Assembly (NCBI RefSeq): GCF_003130705.1
Contig: NZ_CP021354.1
Location: 558,001-622,000, forward strand
DNA length: 64,000 nt
Origin: Rhodococcus oxybenzonivorans
GTDB lineage: Bacteria > Actinomycetota > Actinomycetes > Mycobacteriales > Mycobacteriaceae
Reading direction: 5' to 3'
In this document: positions 1 to 7,840 of the stretch, one piece after another
How positions within the stretch are numbered: the first letter of the stretch is position 1
Layout of the letters: each line of letters opens with the position of its first letter
The notes under the pieces: generated by a model
What the model was told of the DNA's origin: nothing
What the model saw: the letters and a program-made list of their open reading frames with translations, nothing else
The model's database searches: none
Position numbers and translations under genes: made by a program

Positions 1-129
1 GTGTTCCCCTCAGCAAGAATTGAGTGCTTGCGTATGACAGTGCGAATAGACACTACGTGGACGAACCTTTACTTGCCCACCTTTGGACCGCTTCTTCTCG
101 AGGCGATTTCATGCCTTACGCTGGTAAAC

Positions 130-807
130 GTGACTAATTCTGGGGGATCGGACAACTCGAATCCGGACGGCGGCCAATACCCGCCCGGCTACGGCGAGGT
201 ACCGGGTTTGCCGCGGGACGGATACGGGGTCGACGCCTCCGGCAACCCCACGTATTCGGCACCTACCGAGAAGTATCCCGACTACCAGCAGCCGGGCGCC
301 TACGGAACGTCGCCGGCGCCGGAAAGCCAGGGGCAGTACGGAAGCCCCAATCCCCCTGCCACGCCGAACCAGTACGGTGGCACCCATCAGTACGGCGGTT
401 CGCCTCAGCCGTACGGGACACCCAACCCATACGCGGCACCGAACCAGTACGGCGGGCAGGCACAGTACGGCAGGCAGAATCAGTATGCCGCCCCGAACCA
501 GTACGGTGCCCCGACTTCGGGGTACGGGCCCCCGAATGCGTATGGCGCGCCGTATGCGCAGCAGCCTGGAACCAACGGGCTGGCGATCGCCGCACTGGTC
601 GTCTCGATCGTGGGCGGCTGCGTCTACGGTCTCGGGGCCATCGTCGGCATCATTCTCGGGGTCGTTGCACTCGGTCAGATCAAGCGGTCCGGGGAACAGG
701 GCCGGGGACTCGCGATCGCCGGCATCGCCCTCGGCGCGGCGTACATCCTCGGGTGGATTCTGTTCTTCCTCGTCATGGTGATTGCGGCGGCGTCGTCGGG
801 AGTGTGA
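130..807 (+). CDS. DUF4190-type membrane protein with Gly/Tyr/Gln-rich N-terminus
   Basis: About 225 residues. Roughly the first 150 are low complexity and built from repeats such as NQYGG, NPYAAP and NQYGAP. They are followed by two hydrophobic segments (about residues 150-175, starting NGLAIAALVV, and 193-223) joined by a short basic loop (GQIKRSGEQGRG). This is the usual DUF4190 arrangement in actinobacteria, a cytoplasmic disordered tail plus a helical hairpin; no function is established. I chose GTG at 130 because the composition becomes typical there. The frame stays open to the window edge but the upstream residues look non-coding. The 3' end overlaps the convergent gluQ by 35 bases. 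Confidence 0.75.
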   Translation: MTNSGGSDNSNPDGGQYPPGYGEVPGLPRDGYGVDASGNPTYSAPTEKYPDYQQPGAYGTSPAPESQGQYGSPNPPATPNQYGGTHQYGGSPQPYGTPNPYAAPNQYGGQAQYGRQNQYAAPNQYGAPTSGYGPPNAYGAPYAQQPGTNGLAIAALVVSIVGGCVYGLGAIVGIILGVVALGQIKRSGEQGRGLAIAGIALGAAYILGWILFFLVMVIAAASSGV

Positions 808-1747
808 TCACCCACGGCTCGCGCGGCAGCCGAGCCGGTTCGAAACGGTCGAGCAGCCCGGCCAGGTCCACTTCCTCGTCGGGCGCGGTGAGTCGCAACG
901 AGGTGGCCAGCATGGCGAGTACCTGACGAGGGGTGCGCCCCAAAGCCTTCTGGTCGCCGAGCGTGACGGCACCGGCGCGCTTGGCCAGTCTCCGGCCTTC
1001 CTGGTCGAGGGCCAGGGGGACGTGGGCGTACTGGGGCGCCGTCAGTCCGAGCAGTCCGGCCAGGTAGGCCTGACGGGGCGCCGACGACAGCAGATCGTCG
1101 CCGCGCACCACCTGGTCGACGCCCTGGGCTGCGTCGTCGACCACCACCGCGAGGTTGTACGCGGGTGTGCCGTCACCGCGCCGCAGCACGAGGTCGTCGA
1201 CCATCCCGGAATAGCTGCCGTGTAGCAGATCGTCGATCGTGAACGACCCGACCTCGGCGCGCAGGCGCAGGGCGGGGGGACGGCCACCGGCCCGCCGGGC
1301 GTCGCGTTCTTCCGGTGTCAGGTTTCGGCAGATGCCGGGATACGCACCGTGCGGTGCGTGGGGTGCGGACGGGGCCTTCAGTATTTCCCTTCTCGTGCAG
1401 AAGCACTCGTAGGTGAGGCCGGCCGACTCGAGTCGGGTGACCGCGTCCCGGTAGTGCTCGAGCCGGTCCGACTGCACCATGAGGTCCTCGTCCCAGTCGA
1501 GGCCGAGTTCGCGGAGATCTGCCAGTTGCTGCTCGCGGGCGCCCGGGCGGACGCGGTCGAGGTCTTCGACGCGCATCAGGAAACGACGGCCGGTCGACCG
1601 CGCGAACAGCCACGCCAACAGGGCAGTGCGGAGGTTCCCGAGGTGCAGGTCTCCCGACGGGCTGGGCGCGAATCGGCCCGCACCGGCGGTGGCGTTGTTC
1701 GGCTCCGCCTGGGAGAGCGGCGTTATCGGGTGCGGCGACTGGGACAT
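773..1747 (-). CDS. gluQ: Glutamyl-Q tRNA(Asp) synthetase
   Basis: A 324-residue truncated glutamyl-tRNA synthetase paralogue that attaches glutamate to queuosine in tRNA(Asp) rather than to a tRNA end. Visible motifs are the HIGH-like signature (FAPSPSGDLHLGNLRTALLA), the zinc-ligand pattern CFC followed by YPGIC typical of this subfamily, and the KMSKS equivalent RRLAKRAGA. The length fits the family (about 290-320) and the anticodon-binding domain of GltX is absent. The frame is open further upstream, but ATG at 1747 leaves a normal N-terminus; the upstream residues are Arg/Ser-rich and belong to the end of the TetR gene read in another frame. It lies 16 bases downstream of the TetR gene, on the same strand. 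Confidence 0.88.
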   Translation of the reverse strand: MSQSPHPITPLSQAEPNNATAGAGRFAPSPSGDLHLGNLRTALLAWLFARSTGRRFLMRVEDLDRVRPGAREQQLADLRELGLDWDEDLMVQSDRLEHYRDAVTRLESAGLTYECFCTRREILKAPSAPHAPHGAYPGICRNLTPEERDARRAGGRPPALRLRAEVGSFTIDDLLHGSYSGMVDDLVLRRGDGTPAYNLAVVVDDAAQGVDQVVRGDDLLSSAPRQAYLAGLLGLTAPQYAHVPLALDQEGRRLAKRAGAVTLGDQKALGRTPRQVLAMLATSLRLTAPDEEVDLAGLLDRFEPARLPREPWVITLPTTPPQSP

Positions 1748-1763
1748 CGGCGAGGCGGTGGGG

Positions 1764-2378
1764 TCAGCTGGCCAGTTCGATCGCCGACGTCGTCGGCACG
1801 ACCTCGGCGCCTTGCAGAACCATGGCAATCTGGATGTCGAGGGCGTGCTCGAGGTACTCCGGCGGGTACAGGCCGGGGCTTCCGAGCGCATGGAGCGCGA
1901 GGCCGTCGACGGCGGCGAGCAGCAACGCCGCGCGTGTTTCGGCCTCGTGGACGCCCATGCCGATCAACACCGCGGACAGCTTGGTACGGATGGTGAACAG
2001 GGTCGTGCGGCGAATCTCGGCGAGCGAGGCCGAGGTGGCCGCACGGACGGCGAACCCGGCCATGACGTGGGCCTCACGGGACCTGGCCTCGTCGAGCGGA
2101 AGTAGCTGTGACAAGGCCGAGAACAGGCCGCGGGCGGGTTCGCCGTCCTGATCCACGTCCGCCAAACGGGTGAGCAATTTGTCGACGAGAGTCCTCAGGG
2201 CGAAGGCGAACATCTCGTCCTTGGTGGAGAAGTGATGCTGCACGGCGCCGATGGACACGCCCGCCCGCTTGGCCACCTCCCGCACGCTGGCACCCTCGAG
2301 GCCTGCCTGGGCCGCGACATCGAACAGGGCTGCCGCGAGGTGCTCTGGACTGGTCGAGGAGTATCGGCGTTCGCGCAT
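1764..2378 (-). CDS. TetR-family transcriptional regulator
   Basis: A 204-residue TetR repressor. The N-terminal helix-turn-helix is clear (VREVAKRAGVSIGAVQHHFSTKDE, about residues 30-53), followed by an all-helical ligand domain resembling the TetR_C_6/BetI-like class. ATG at 2378 gives the normal short arm before the first helix. A perfect 15-bp palindrome at 2397-2411 lies 19 bases upstream and is the likely operator for autoregulation and for the divergent locus. That locus is now a pseudogene, so the regulator may have lost its original neighbour target. Confidence 0.85.
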   Translation of the reverse strand: MRERRYSSTSPEHLAAALFDVAAQAGLEGASVREVAKRAGVSIGAVQHHFSTKDEMFAFALRTLVDKLLTRLADVDQDGEPARGLFSALSQLLPLDEARSREAHVMAGFAVRAATSASLAEIRRTTLFTIRTKLSAVLIGMGVHEAETRAALLLAAVDGLALHALGSPGLYPPEYLEHALDIQIAMVLQGAEVVPTTSAIELAS

Positions 2379-2396
2379 GGATAGAACATTACTTGC

Positions 2397-2411
2397 GTAT
2401 TGAATCAATAC
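2397..2411. promoter_or_regulatory. Palindromic operator for the adjacent TetR regulator
   Basis: GTATTGAATCAATAC is a perfect 7-1-7 inverted repeat, 19 bases upstream of the TetR start and in the intergenic gap with the divergent hydrolase remnant. Size and position suit a TetR dimer site. Binding is inferred from position only. Confidence 0.6.
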
Positions 2412-2454
2412 ACATGTCAGGTGCCCCTGTGTCGCAAAGTGTCGCGTGTGACCA

Positions 2455-3030
2455 ATGGGTTCAGCGCTGCTCGTAGGCCGGAAACAGATCACACCGATGG
2501 GGTGCACGGTCTACCCCAACCAGGTCGGCGACATCGACGTGGTGGTCAACAACTTGCCGGACGAGCGAGTCGTACTGGTCGCGCACGACGCGTCCGGTCC
2601 GCCGGCCATCGACTGGGCGCTGCGGAACCCTGAGCGGGTCGAGGAGCTGGTCCTGCTCAACACCTACTACGAGTGGACGATCGGCCTTCGACGGGCCACA
2701 TGCCATCGTGCTGTACTCGACTCCCGGGCTCAACGCGATCGCCCGATCGCCCGTCGCCCGTCGCCCGTCGCCCGTCGCCCGTCGGCTGTCGGCGATGCGA
2801 CCCGACCTCGAGCGGCGCCTCTTCCACTACCAGGTGGGCTCATTCATCCGCGACGGTGACGCACGAGCTGAACTCGTCCCGCAGCTGTTCGAGCAGTTTC
2901 GCGCGTCACGTCCGGCGTTCTGGCGGCACACCTCCGGCATGCTCGGCCAGGTGGTTTCCCGGCGGTTCAAGGCCCGCCAGCTGCAGCATTTCCACCGTCC
3001 CGTGCGGATCATCTTCGGCGTCAGCGACAG
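2455..3030 (+). pseudogene. Decayed alpha/beta hydrolase (haloalkane dehalogenase/epoxide hydrolase type)
   Basis: The first frame carries a nucleophile elbow (VVLVAHDASGPPAIDWALR) and the following strand (VEELVLLNTYYEW). Continuation is then in the next frame, from about 2687 (FDGPHAIVLYSTPGLNAIARS), through cap-domain residues (RPDLERRLFHYQVGSFIRD) to a final-strand signature (RPVRIIFGVSD) near 3025. The gene has therefore suffered a frameshift around 2672-2690. It also lacks the expected N-terminal 40-60 residues and ends abruptly at about 3030, where sequence related to a different family begins. A 7-base tandem repeat lies inside it at 2747-2781. It cannot make an intact hydrolase. Confidence 0.75.
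2747..2781 (+). repeat. Tandem repeat, 7-bp unit TCGCCCG, five copies
   Basis: Five perfect head-to-tail copies of TCGCCCG, with a sixth at 2739-2745 separated by one A. The repeat encodes RSPVARRPSPVARR in the hydrolase remnant frame. Compared with the usual family sequence, the extra PVARRPS equals three units (21 bases), which suggests in-frame slippage expansion. Confidence 0.9.
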
Positions 3031-3367
3031 CCTGGGCGTCGCCCGTAACGTGCTCACCGACCGGCTCGAGCGGTTGGTGGAGGCGGGTGTGCTGGAGCGC
3101 GTCGAGTATCAGCAGCGTCCGCCTCGCTTCAAGTACCGGCTCACCGCGGTCGGCCTCGAACTCTGCACGCCGGTGGTCGGACTCATGCATTGGGGCGACC
3201 GGCACCGGTCGGGGCCGGACGGCCTACCGCGGCTGACCCGGCACCGTGAGTGCGGTGGTCAGCTGCACGCCGAGCTGGTGTGCGGGCAGTGGGGCGAGAC
3301 TGTTTCCGGCACCGAACTGGAACTGCCGGGGCCCGGACTACGAACAGCCCCCCTTGCTGCCGGTTAG
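3031..3367 (+). pseudogene. 3' fragment of an HxlR-family regulator fused to the hydrolase remnant
   Basis: From about 3031 the frame reads GVARNVLTDRLERLVEAGVL, then VEYQQRPPRFKYRLTAVGLEL, the classic HxlR winged-helix core and wing. Downstream (MHWGDRHRSGPDGLPRLTRHRECGG) is the family's C-terminal tail with its conserved Trp-Gly and a late Cys. The first helix-turn-helix helices are missing. The fragment joins the hydrolase C-terminus in the same frame, so an internal deletion has fused two neighbouring genes. The last stretch to the stop at 3367 shows no known similarity. Confidence 0.7.
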
Positions 3368-3433
3368 CTTGCGCGCGATGGGGTAGGAGTGGGACCCGGA
3401 TGATCGACGTGCGCCTCGAGTCCGACGTGCATG

Positions 3434-4972
3434 TCAGGTGGCCGGAATGACGGCGCGGGGCATGTCGGCCCGCAACTCCACATCGGTGACGAAATCACCG
3501 TCACCGGGCTCGTAGCGTCGCTGCGGGTCGAAATCTTCCACGCGGAAACTGTTCAACGCGGGTGAGTGCGTCGTCACGGCGAGGGTGCCGCCGTCGAGGT
3601 CGAACTGGAGCAGCCGCTGGAAACCGGTCTCCCGGCGGTTGTCGACCCGGAAGTTCTGGTAGTCGGCGAGCAATTCCACCACGGTGCGGTCGGTGTCCCC
3701 GACCTTTCTGTCGGTAACGGTCGTCTGCCCGTCGACATGTCCGGCGAGGACGAGGAACACCGTGTCGAACGGCACGACGAGCCGGTTCCAGATCTGCTGT
3801 CCGGCGCTTCCGCCAATGTCGCCGAAGCCGCTCATCCGTAGGGAGCCGTCCTCGTCGAGGTAGTAGTGGCTGCCGATCATCACATTGCGATCCGGGTGCG
3901 CGGCGAGAACGTCCTCCGCCCACTGCAGTACCCGCTCGGGCGGGTTGTAGCCGATGTACAGCATCAAGAACTTCGCACCTGCGAGGTCGAGCAGGTCGTA
4001 ATGGGCCGAATTGTCGGTGTCCGTCACCGACCCGCCCCAATACGGCCTGTCCCGGTATCGCCACGGGCCGAAGAACTCGTTGTAGAGGGCGTGGTTCTTC
4101 TCATGCTCGCCCGGGATCAGGCGGCCGCCGACATTCCACAGATTGTCGTGATTGCCGGGCAGGACGCCGTGCGGGATGCCGGCGTCTTCCAGCCTCGACA
4201 TCGCATTGTCCGCCACTTCGAATTCGGGGCGGGCGCGAGTGTCGGGCGCGCCCGGCCGAATCCAGCTCTGGACCAGGTCGCCGGTGTGCATCGAGTACGC
4301 GATCTTCCGGTCCGCGGCATTGTCGGCCGTCCAGCGGGTCATGCTGTCGAACACCGCGGGATTGTCTCGGGACACGTACTGGGTGTCGGTGATGTGCTGA
4401 ATTGCGAAGTCGTAGGACGCCGGATCTGCGAATTGCTGGTCGGCCTCGGAGTTGGCATCGCGGAAGGAACGGTCGCGGCGTGGACTGTCGATCACGAGGA
4501 TCTGGGCCGAATCGGCACCCTCGATGCGGGTGCTCAGCCTCACCGGACCGCCCGGAACGTCGGGTCGCGCGGTGGCCACCGGCTCACCCCAGCTGCCCGC
4601 CTGCTCATCCCAGACGTGCAGTGCCACGTCGTCGAGGTTGACCGAACGGCCCTCCCAGACCACCTCGTTGGCAAGAGTGCCCGGTGCGAACGTGACCTCG
4701 TATCGCATGTACGGGTACTCGTCGAAGCGGTGGGTGGTGGCCGATGTGCGGTCCGATTCGTCACCGGGCACACGACCGGACGGCGTGAGGTCGTCGGTGA
4801 TGCCGGCGAACATGACCGCGGAGTGCAGTGGAGTCGAATTGAGCAGCCCGCGCGACGCCAGGCCCTGGGCGCCGCGCGGCTCCGGTTCTGCTCCGGCGAC
4901 CCCGTCGCCGCTGAGCACACCGGCAACCAGCGACACGGCCATCAACGTGGCTAACCTGCCCGGCACACTCAT
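3434..4972 (-). CDS. Secreted metallophosphoesterase
   Basis: A 512-residue exported phosphoesterase of the calcineurin-like fold. It starts with a signal peptide (LATLMAVSLVAGVLSGDGVAGA, cleavage near residue 27). Then comes a beta-rich domain (about residues 50-180), and the catalytic part begins at FAIQHITDTQY. Metal-binding motifs appear in family order: D-T-Q near residue 192, HTGDLV near 228, GNHDN near 275, SHYY near 368 and AGHVDGQ near 412. These give a binuclear metal centre acting on phosphate esters outside the membrane; the substrate is unknown. ATG at 4972 begins the signal peptide. The gene stands alone between the pseudogene and a convergently oriented stretch. Confidence 0.85.
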   Translation of the reverse strand: MSVPGRLATLMAVSLVAGVLSGDGVAGAEPEPRGAQGLASRGLLNSTPLHSAVMFAGITDDLTPSGRVPGDESDRTSATTHRFDEYPYMRYEVTFAPGTLANEVVWEGRSVNLDDVALHVWDEQAGSWGEPVATARPDVPGGPVRLSTRIEGADSAQILVIDSPRRDRSFRDANSEADQQFADPASYDFAIQHITDTQYVSRDNPAVFDSMTRWTADNAADRKIAYSMHTGDLVQSWIRPGAPDTRARPEFEVADNAMSRLEDAGIPHGVLPGNHDNLWNVGGRLIPGEHEKNHALYNEFFGPWRYRDRPYWGGSVTDTDNSAHYDLLDLAGAKFLMLYIGYNPPERVLQWAEDVLAAHPDRNVMIGSHYYLDEDGSLRMSGFGDIGGSAGQQIWNRLVVPFDTVFLVLAGHVDGQTTVTDRKVGDTDRTVVELLADYQNFRVDNRRETGFQRLLQFDLDGGTLAVTTHSPALNSFRVEDFDPQRRYEPGDGDFVTDVELRADMPRAVIPAT

Positions 4973-5011
4973 GACCTGAGGTTACAAGTGTGGCCGGGAC
5001 GGCGCCGATCG

Positions 5012-5572
5012 TCAGGCCTTGCGCCCGAGGAAGCCCAGAAGTCGGGTCTGCTCGTCCGCGTCCGCGGGCACTTCGACGGCCGGCCCGCATACACCTGCCA
5101 TACGGATGTTGTCGCCCAGTTGCTCGGCGACGGTACGTACCCACGCGAGGTCATCGGCGGGGATCGTCTCGTCGAGCCCGGTGGCCCGCGCGAGGTCCCA
5201 TCCGTGGACCACCAGGTCGAAGCAGTAGAAGCTGCCGACCGTGTCGGCGAGGGTGGTGAGGCCGAAGTGTCCTTCGTATTCGCGGCTTCCGCGCTCGGGG
5301 TCGTCGAGGATGTCCTGCATGCCGTCGCGGGTGGCCGCCCACGCGGCGGTCGGATCCTCGTCGACGGAAGGTCCGGCGGGCAGCTCGAGGTCGACCACGG
5401 TGACGATGTACCGCTGGGTGTCGATTACGTGGCGCAGGAGGTCGCGGGCGGTCCAGCCCTCGCACGGCGACACATTGTTCCACCGGTCGGCGGGCACGGA
5501 TTCGACGCGAGCGGTGAACTTCTCGGCCAGATCTCGGTAATGGGCGGCGGGGGTGTCCGTTGTCGAAGTCAT
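5012..5572 (-). CDS. TIGR03086-type metal-binding DinB-fold protein
   Basis: A 186-residue protein of the DinB/mycothiol-dependent maleylpyruvate-isomerase-like fold. Features typical of the TIGR03086 group are NNVSPCEGWTARDLLRHVIDT (His ligand in the second helix) and SFYCFDLVVHGWDLARATG (second His region). These four-helix proteins often bind a metal through three His and some use mycothiol, but the substrate here is unknown. The start overlaps the stop of the upstream AraC gene by four bases (5569-5572), so the two form a translationally coupled operon. Confidence 0.8.
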   Translation of the reverse strand: MTSTTDTPAAHYRDLAEKFTARVESVPADRWNNVSPCEGWTARDLLRHVIDTQRYIVTVVDLELPAGPSVDEDPTAAWAATRDGMQDILDDPERGSREYEGHFGLTTLADTVGSFYCFDLVVHGWDLARATGLDETIPADDLAWVRTVAEQLGDNIRMAGVCGPAVEVPADADEQTRLLGFLGRKA

Positions 5573-6378
5573 GCTGCCGATTCTTCCCCTCCGAAGCGGT
5601 CGAGGGCTTGAACATTTCCGACATCGACGACGGAGGCGCTGCCGTGCCAGCCGGGTGCCTCGCTCGCAAGCAGGTCGGAGGGGGTCAGTGAGGAGATCCG
5701 GCGGCACTCGCGGGACAGATGCGCCTGATCGCTGTAACCCGAGGTGGCGGCGAGTTCGGCCAGGCTCCTTCGCTTTCCGGACTGGGCCAGCGCCATGAAC
5801 CGTTGAAGCCGCAGGATTCCGCGCAGGGTCGCTGGGCCGTATCCGAACGCGTCGTTGCACCGCCGCTGTAGTTGCCGTTCGGTGACTGACGTGGCGTCGG
5901 CGAGCGCGCCCACGGTCCAGGAGTGACGAGCCAGCGCCCGGCGCACGTGGCCGATCAGCGGATCCGCTTCGCGTCGGCTGCCGCGCAAGGATCGCACGGC
6001 GTTCTCGAACAACGTGATTCGCTCGTCGCTTCCCGCCGCGTTGTCCAGCCGGTCGGTGAGTGCTCGTTCCCAGCTCGAGCCGAGGACGTCGCCCAGCCCG
6101 ACGCGGATGTTACGTACCTCGGACGCCGGGGTTCGGAACAGTGGCGAAGCGGCGCCCGGCCGGAAACGCACGCCCACCGATTCGGTGCCCGGCGGCAGGG
6201 TGAACGACCAGGCCGATGTTTCGGGACCGCAGAGCCGGATGCCGATCCCGCGAATCCACAGAATGTCCATGCAACCGTCCGGCACCAGCAGGTGCTCGCC
6301 CTCGGTGCGCGCCGACCAACCGCACACCAGGGTGTCGGTGAGGTCGCACGACGGTGAGGTCGGCGTGTACCAGCCCAT
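5569..6378 (-). CDS. AraC-family regulator with DUF6597-like N-terminal domain
   Basis: 269 residues. The N-terminal half contains the pattern HLLVPDGCMDILW and GVRFRPGAA, typical of the sensor domain found in many actinobacterial AraC proteins. The C-terminal half has two helix-turn-helix units: TVGALADATSVTERQLQRRC and SLAELAATSGYSDQAHLSRE. ATG at 6378 gives MGWYTP, the normal start for this group. It is the first gene of an operon with the DinB-fold protein, which is the likely target. A cysteine/metabolite ligand cannot be predicted. Confidence 0.85.
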   Translation of the reverse strand: MGWYTPTSPSCDLTDTLVCGWSARTEGEHLLVPDGCMDILWIRGIGIRLCGPETSAWSFTLPPGTESVGVRFRPGAASPLFRTPASEVRNIRVGLGDVLGSSWERALTDRLDNAAGSDERITLFENAVRSLRGSRREADPLIGHVRRALARHSWTVGALADATSVTERQLQRRCNDAFGYGPATLRGILRLQRFMALAQSGKRRSLAELAATSGYSDQAHLSRECRRISSLTPSDLLASEAPGWHGSASVVDVGNVQALDRFGGEESAA

Positions 6379-6535
6379 GACAGGGAGCGTAGTCACGCGC
6401 ACCGACATCTGCCGCTGTCGCGGCATCACGCGAAACTGCCCGCACCGGCGGACAACTCGAGGTGAACTGTAGGCACGGGTCCGTCGAGGTTCCCCGGAGG
6501 CCCGCCATACCGCCGTCACAGAGAACGAGGACTCC

Positions 6536-7051
6536 ATGAGACGAACATGGGCGCTGGCCGCAATCGCCGCCGTCAGCCTGGCTTTCTCGAGTTGCGCGTA
6601 CGACAGCACCGACTCCGGCGATACGGGCGGGAACGCACCCGTGTCGCCGACTCCGACATCGCCACCTGCGTCCCCCAGTGAACCCGTCCTGAAGATGGGC
6701 CCGACGACCATCGGTGAAGTGGTTGTCGATACCGGTGGGATGACGGTCTATGTGTACGACAACGACGAGGTCGGGTCGGGCGCGAGTTCGTGCCGTGGCC
6801 CCTGCCTCGAATCATGGCCGCCGGTTACCAGCGTCACCGAGAATCCTGTCGTCCAGGGTTTGCAGGAGGTCGTCGTCGACACCATCCCGGCGGCGGACGG
6901 TACCCACCAGCTGACCGTCAACGGGCGGCCGGTGTACCGCTACAAGGACGACAACGAGCCCGGGGACGCGTTCGGACAAGCCGTGGGCAGTGTCTGGTGG
7001 ACCCTCGACTCCTCGGGTAACCCTGTCACGACGACTGCCGGCGGCGAGTAG
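6536..7051 (+). CDS. Lipoprotein with Yx(FWY)xxD repeats (COG4315/Lipoprotein_15)
   Basis: 171-residue exported lipoprotein. The signal segment (ALAAIAAVSLAFSSCA) ends in a lipobox cysteine near residue 21, followed by a Ser/Thr/Pro linker. The mature part contains two copies of the family repeat: MTVYVYDNDEVGSGASSCRG with a Trp-Pro partner (ESWPPV), and RPVYRYKDDNEPGDAFGQ ending in GSVWW. Members are secreted or surface attached; some are reported near redox or haem proteins, but the role is not settled. It is transcribed divergently from the AraC operon and overlaps the convergent DUF1275 gene by 26 bases. Confidence 0.82.
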   Translation: MRRTWALAAIAAVSLAFSSCAYDSTDSGDTGGNAPVSPTPTSPPASPSEPVLKMGPTTIGEVVVDTGGMTVYVYDNDEVGSGASSCRGPCLESWPPVTSVTENPVVQGLQEVVVDTIPAADGTHQLTVNGRPVYRYKDDNEPGDAFGQAVGSVWWTLDSSGNPVTTTAGGE

Positions 7052-7715
7052 CGCTGTCAACCGTCCGGTGGACGAGGACGGTCAGCGCAGTGGCCGGCAC
7101 CGCCGCGAACCACAGGGCGTCCAATCCGACCCAGCGGTGGGCGAGGGTGCCCGTCACCGCGCCCGCCACCAGCCCGATCCACAGCGCGAAGTGACGTAGC
7201 CACGCCCAGCGGGAGCCGCCGAACATGGCGGCCGCGAGTCGGTGCCCCATCTTTACGAGGGCACCGGTCATGTACGTGAGTCCGACGGTCACCTCGCCAT
7301 CGCGCTGGAAGAAGGAGTTCTCGGCCCCCATCGCGAGCAGCATGGCACCGACAGCCACCGTGCTCGCATCGAGGCTCGCGGCGAGAGACCCTGCGAGGAG
7401 CAGGCCCGACACCGCCGCGAGCACGGTGCTCTTCACCGGCAGGTTCCGCCGGTCTGCGAGGTGGACGATCGTTGCACCCAGCACGGTCCCCAGGACGAAC
7501 ACGCCGATGACGGCGGCGGCCGTCAGCGCATGCGCCCAGGTTCCTTCGGCGAATCCGACGCTGAAGCGGGTGAGATTGCCGCTCATGAACGCGACGAAGA
7601 ACCCACCGAGGGTGATGAATCCGAGAGCGTCGACGTATCCGGCCAGGACGGACAGAACGACGGCGAGGGTGAGCATCCGCCTGCTGTCGTCGATCGGCAC
7701 AGCACTATCCAACAC
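7026..7715 (-). CDS. YoaK/DUF1275 family membrane protein
   Basis: 229-residue integral membrane protein with about six transmembrane segments. Family signatures are AGYVDALGFITLGGFFVAFM followed by SGNLTR near residue 45, and NSFFQRDGEVTVGLTYMTG in the middle. No transport substrate is known for the family. GTG at 7715 begins MLDSAVPIDD; an internal ATG at 7676 (MLTLAVVLS) would also leave the first membrane helix intact, so the start is uncertain. Three copies of AAACAC(A/T)GTG lie in its upstream region. Confidence 0.82.
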   Translation of the reverse strand: MLDSAVPIDDSRRMLTLAVVLSVLAGYVDALGFITLGGFFVAFMSGNLTRFSVGFAEGTWAHALTAAAVIGVFVLGTVLGATIVHLADRRNLPVKSTVLAAVSGLLLAGSLAASLDASTVAVGAMLLAMGAENSFFQRDGEVTVGLTYMTGALVKMGHRLAAAMFGGSRWAWLRHFALWIGLVAGAVTGTLAHRWVGLDALWFAAVPATALTVLVHRTVDSATRRRQSS

Positions 7716-7722
7716 CGTGCAG

Positions 7723-7780
7723 AAACACTGTGGCGTAGAAACTCATTTGCGTAGAAACACAGTGACGGGAAAACACAGTG
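7723..7780. repeat. Direct repeats AAACAC(A/T)GTG upstream of the DUF1275 gene
   Basis: Copies at 7723-7732, 7755-7764 and 7771-7780, with a weaker one at 7711-7719. The longer unit GCGTAGAAAC occurs at 7733-7742 and 7749-7758. Each CAC(A/T)GTG core is itself palindromic. They sit 8-65 bases upstream of the DUF1275 start and overlap the terminator at 7774, so they are either a multi-site operator or chance duplication. Confidence 0.5.
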
Positions 7781-7810
7781 GCCCCCGATCCGAGATCGGG
7801 GGCCACTGTG
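7774..7810. terminator. Strong hairpin terminator after the mycolyltransferase gene
   Basis: A perfect 17-bp stem (7774-7790 with 7794-7810) with a three-base loop, 31 bases beyond the stop of the mycolyltransferase on the minus strand. There is no long U-tract, as is common in actinobacteria. It may also shield the DUF1275 promoter. Confidence 0.75.
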
Positions 7811-7840
7811 GTGGAAGGTCAGGCGAGGGGAACGCTCGGC

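Noticed and set aside
1042..1613. Several 80-146-residue frames overlapping gluQ on the same strand
   Set aside because: Same-strand shadow frames of gluQ without motifs.
2739..2781. A CRISPR-like array
   Set aside because: Units are 7 bases, head to tail with no spacers; it is a microsatellite in coding sequence.
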